Positions 23,397-24,087 of a stretch of 24,087 bases of DNA are shown in pieces. The DNA is from JBHIFB01 sp046760905 (GTDB lineage: Bacteria; Gemmatimonadota; CAZMKB01), in NCBI GenBank assembly GCA_046760905.1, contig JBHIFB010000043.1, forward strand, positions 1-24,087. The letters are read 5' to 3'. How positions within the stretch are numbered: position 1 is the first letter of the stretch; each line of letters starts with the position of its first letter. A model generated the notes under the pieces. It had not been told where the DNA came from and searched no databases. It saw nothing but the letters and a program-made list of their open reading frames with translations. A program made the position numbers and the translations under genes.

Positions 23397-23804
23397 CCCA
23401 CGGGAAGGGGGAGAGGTGTACTCTATTAAAACTCCGAATGTCTGATTAGGGTGAAGGAAGAAGACTTCTCTCCCTTCACCCCCGCTCCTGATCTGCCCGA
23501 TAACCGAAAAGCCTTTCTCAAGCAGAATCTGGTGGTGCGCCCGGATGTCTTGCTTCTGTATCGCTATGTGATGGATCCCGGGTCCTCTGGTACTTAGGAA
23601 TTTCGAGATGGGGCTCTGTCCATCGAGTGGGGAGATGAGCTCAATCCTCGTTGTTGCCAGCTCGAAAATCGAGATCGCTACACCTTCCTCGACTATCTCC
23701 TCCCTGTGTGATTCTTCCACACCGAGTACGTTCCGGAAGACGGCAGACGCCTCATCCAGGTCGCCGACCGCAATGCCGATGTGATCAATGCTTGGCTGAT
23801 CCAT
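23385..23804 (-). CDS. mce: Methylmalonyl-CoA epimerase
   Basis: Small vicinal-oxygen-chelate enzyme interconverting (S)- and (R)-methylmalonyl-CoA, which links propionyl-CoA carboxylase to B12-dependent methylmalonyl-CoA mutase or the reverse route to propionate. It has 139 residues from the ATG at 23804 (complement), preceded by GGAGGGAGG; the frame extended to 23852 lacks this support. Two beta-alpha-beta-beta-beta modules are visible. Likely metal ligands are H8 (IDHIGIAV), E55 (RIELISP), H79 (GPGIHHIAI) and E128 (GVLIEY), matching family positions. Its 3' end overlaps clpB tail to tail by 12 nt. The mutase and carboxylase genes are not in the window. A general glyoxalase-like fold is the only alternative. 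Confidence 0.92.
   Translation of the reverse strand: MDQPSIDHIGIAVGDLDEASAVFRNVLGVEESHREEIVEEGVAISIFELATTRIELISPLDGQSPISKFLSTRGPGIHHIAIQKQDIRAHHQILLEKGFSVIGQIRSGGEGREVFFLHPNQTFGVLIEYTSPPSRGSGR
23449..23481 (+). other. Perfect 9-bp inverted repeat behind clpB, inside mce
   Basis: GGGTGAAGG (23449-23457) pairs with CCTTCACCC (23473-23481) across 15 nt. It lies 53 nt after the clpB stop, within codons of mce on the other strand. No T-run follows on either strand. It could act as a 3' stabilising or Rho-dependent end structure for clpB mRNA. Confidence 0.35.
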
Positions 23805-23901
23805 TAAGCCTCCCTCCAGTTCGAAATGATATGCAAAATGAAAGAACTCCAATCCTTAGAACGTTCAGTCCGATCGTGATGAATACACAACTTATCAGTT
23901 C

Positions 23902-23931
23902 ATTATAGATCACTTTCCCCAAAAATTTAAA
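23902..23931 (-). promoter_or_regulatory. Promoter for the methylmalonyl-CoA epimerase gene
   Basis: On the - strand a perfect -10 TATAAT (complement of 23902-23907) is preceded 18 bp upstream by TTTAAA (23926-23931) as a weak -35. A second candidate uses TTTACA (complement of 23949-23954) with a 17-bp spacer and TTTAAA as its -10. The first predicts a leader of about 90 nt. Confidence 0.5.
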
Positions 23932-24039
23932 CTTACTTTCTGTAACTGTGTAAATACCAGAAGATTTGAGTTCAATGTTTCTGGAACTTGGAGCCCTTAC
24001 ATTCGACGCTTCGCATTGACAGATATAAGGCTCGCAGGC

Positions 24040-24087
24040 GGGGGATCAGGGCAGTGTTCCTTTTGTATCGACATGCGGATTGACCGG
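24040..24087 (-). repeat. Right copy of 48-bp inverted repeat at the window end
   Basis: Reverse complement of 36-83 with three mismatches. The window stops at the base that mirrors position 36, so the repeat may continue beyond the end as it does on the left. Read outward on the + strand, the ATG at 24073 begins MRIDR, identical to the left copy; all three mismatches lie upstream of that ATG. The 235 bp between this repeat and mce hold the mce promoter and otherwise nothing I can assign. Confidence 0.85.

Noticed and set aside
36..24087. Whole window as a transposon or integrative element bounded by inverted repeats
   Set aside because: There is no transposase or integrase, and the contents are mostly housekeeping genes; a repeat-limited contig end explains the repeats better.

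Overview
The window is a gene-dense stretch of an unidentified, probably uncultivated bacterium. It looks like a complete metagenomic contig rather than a cut from a finished genome, because a 48-bp inverted repeat sits at or near both ends. The envelope is diderm: there is a Wza-type outer-membrane export protein, a beta-barrel-like protein with a signal peptide, and two lipoproteins. The sensor kinase, with its AHQLGTPLSSL H-box and GWGVGLS G-box, resembles those of the Bacteroidetes/FCB group. The phylum is therefore tentatively FCB-like, and that is inference only. The code is standard, promoters with perfect TTGACA -35 boxes are visible, and most starts have GA-rich Shine-Dalgarno sites. 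I see no rRNA, tRNA, CRISPR array, prophage or intact insertion sequence.

Layout on the + strand. 165-3150: ftsY and recG, close-packed. 3285-7210: a response regulator with a GGDEF-like output domain, a SPOR lipoprotein, a GlmU-like nucleotidyltransferase/left-handed beta-helix protein, a small outer-membrane-type protein and a lipoprotein of unknown function. 7227-13216: a surface-polysaccharide block with an NDP-sugar dehydratase/reductase, a leader RNA, wza, a WecA/TagO-type phosphoglycosyl transferase, a hexapeptide acetyltransferase and a DegT-type sugar aminotransferase. 13258-15775: serS and a membrane histidine kinase. 15947-19510: a HEPN-like small protein, then gatC-gatA-gatB with overlapping ends. 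19799-23396: htpX and clpB, two membrane and cytosolic protein quality-control genes. On the - strand, 23385-23804 encodes a methylmalonyl-CoA epimerase that converges on and overlaps the end of clpB.

The polysaccharide genes make a coherent but partial set: nucleotide-sugar modification (reductase/dehydratase, aminotransferase, N-acetyltransferase), priming of the lipid carrier (WecA-like) and export (Wza). Glycosyltransferases, flippase, polymerase and the Wzc kinase are not here. GatCAB implies indirect Gln-tRNA and/or Asn-tRNA synthesis.

The most interesting element is the roughly 190-nt leader in front of wza. It has a consensus sigma-70 promoter, a multi-stem fold, and an intrinsic terminator ending 3 nt before the wza ATG. 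A second CTCGGG copy upstream can compete for the 5' arm of that terminator. This is the layout of a riboswitch or attenuator controlling polysaccharide export, and I could not match it to a known class. Other points worth a look are the terminal inverted repeat, a GlmU-like gene whose conserved N-terminus lies upstream of any ATG/GTG/TTG, and a terminator-like hairpin inside that same coding start.
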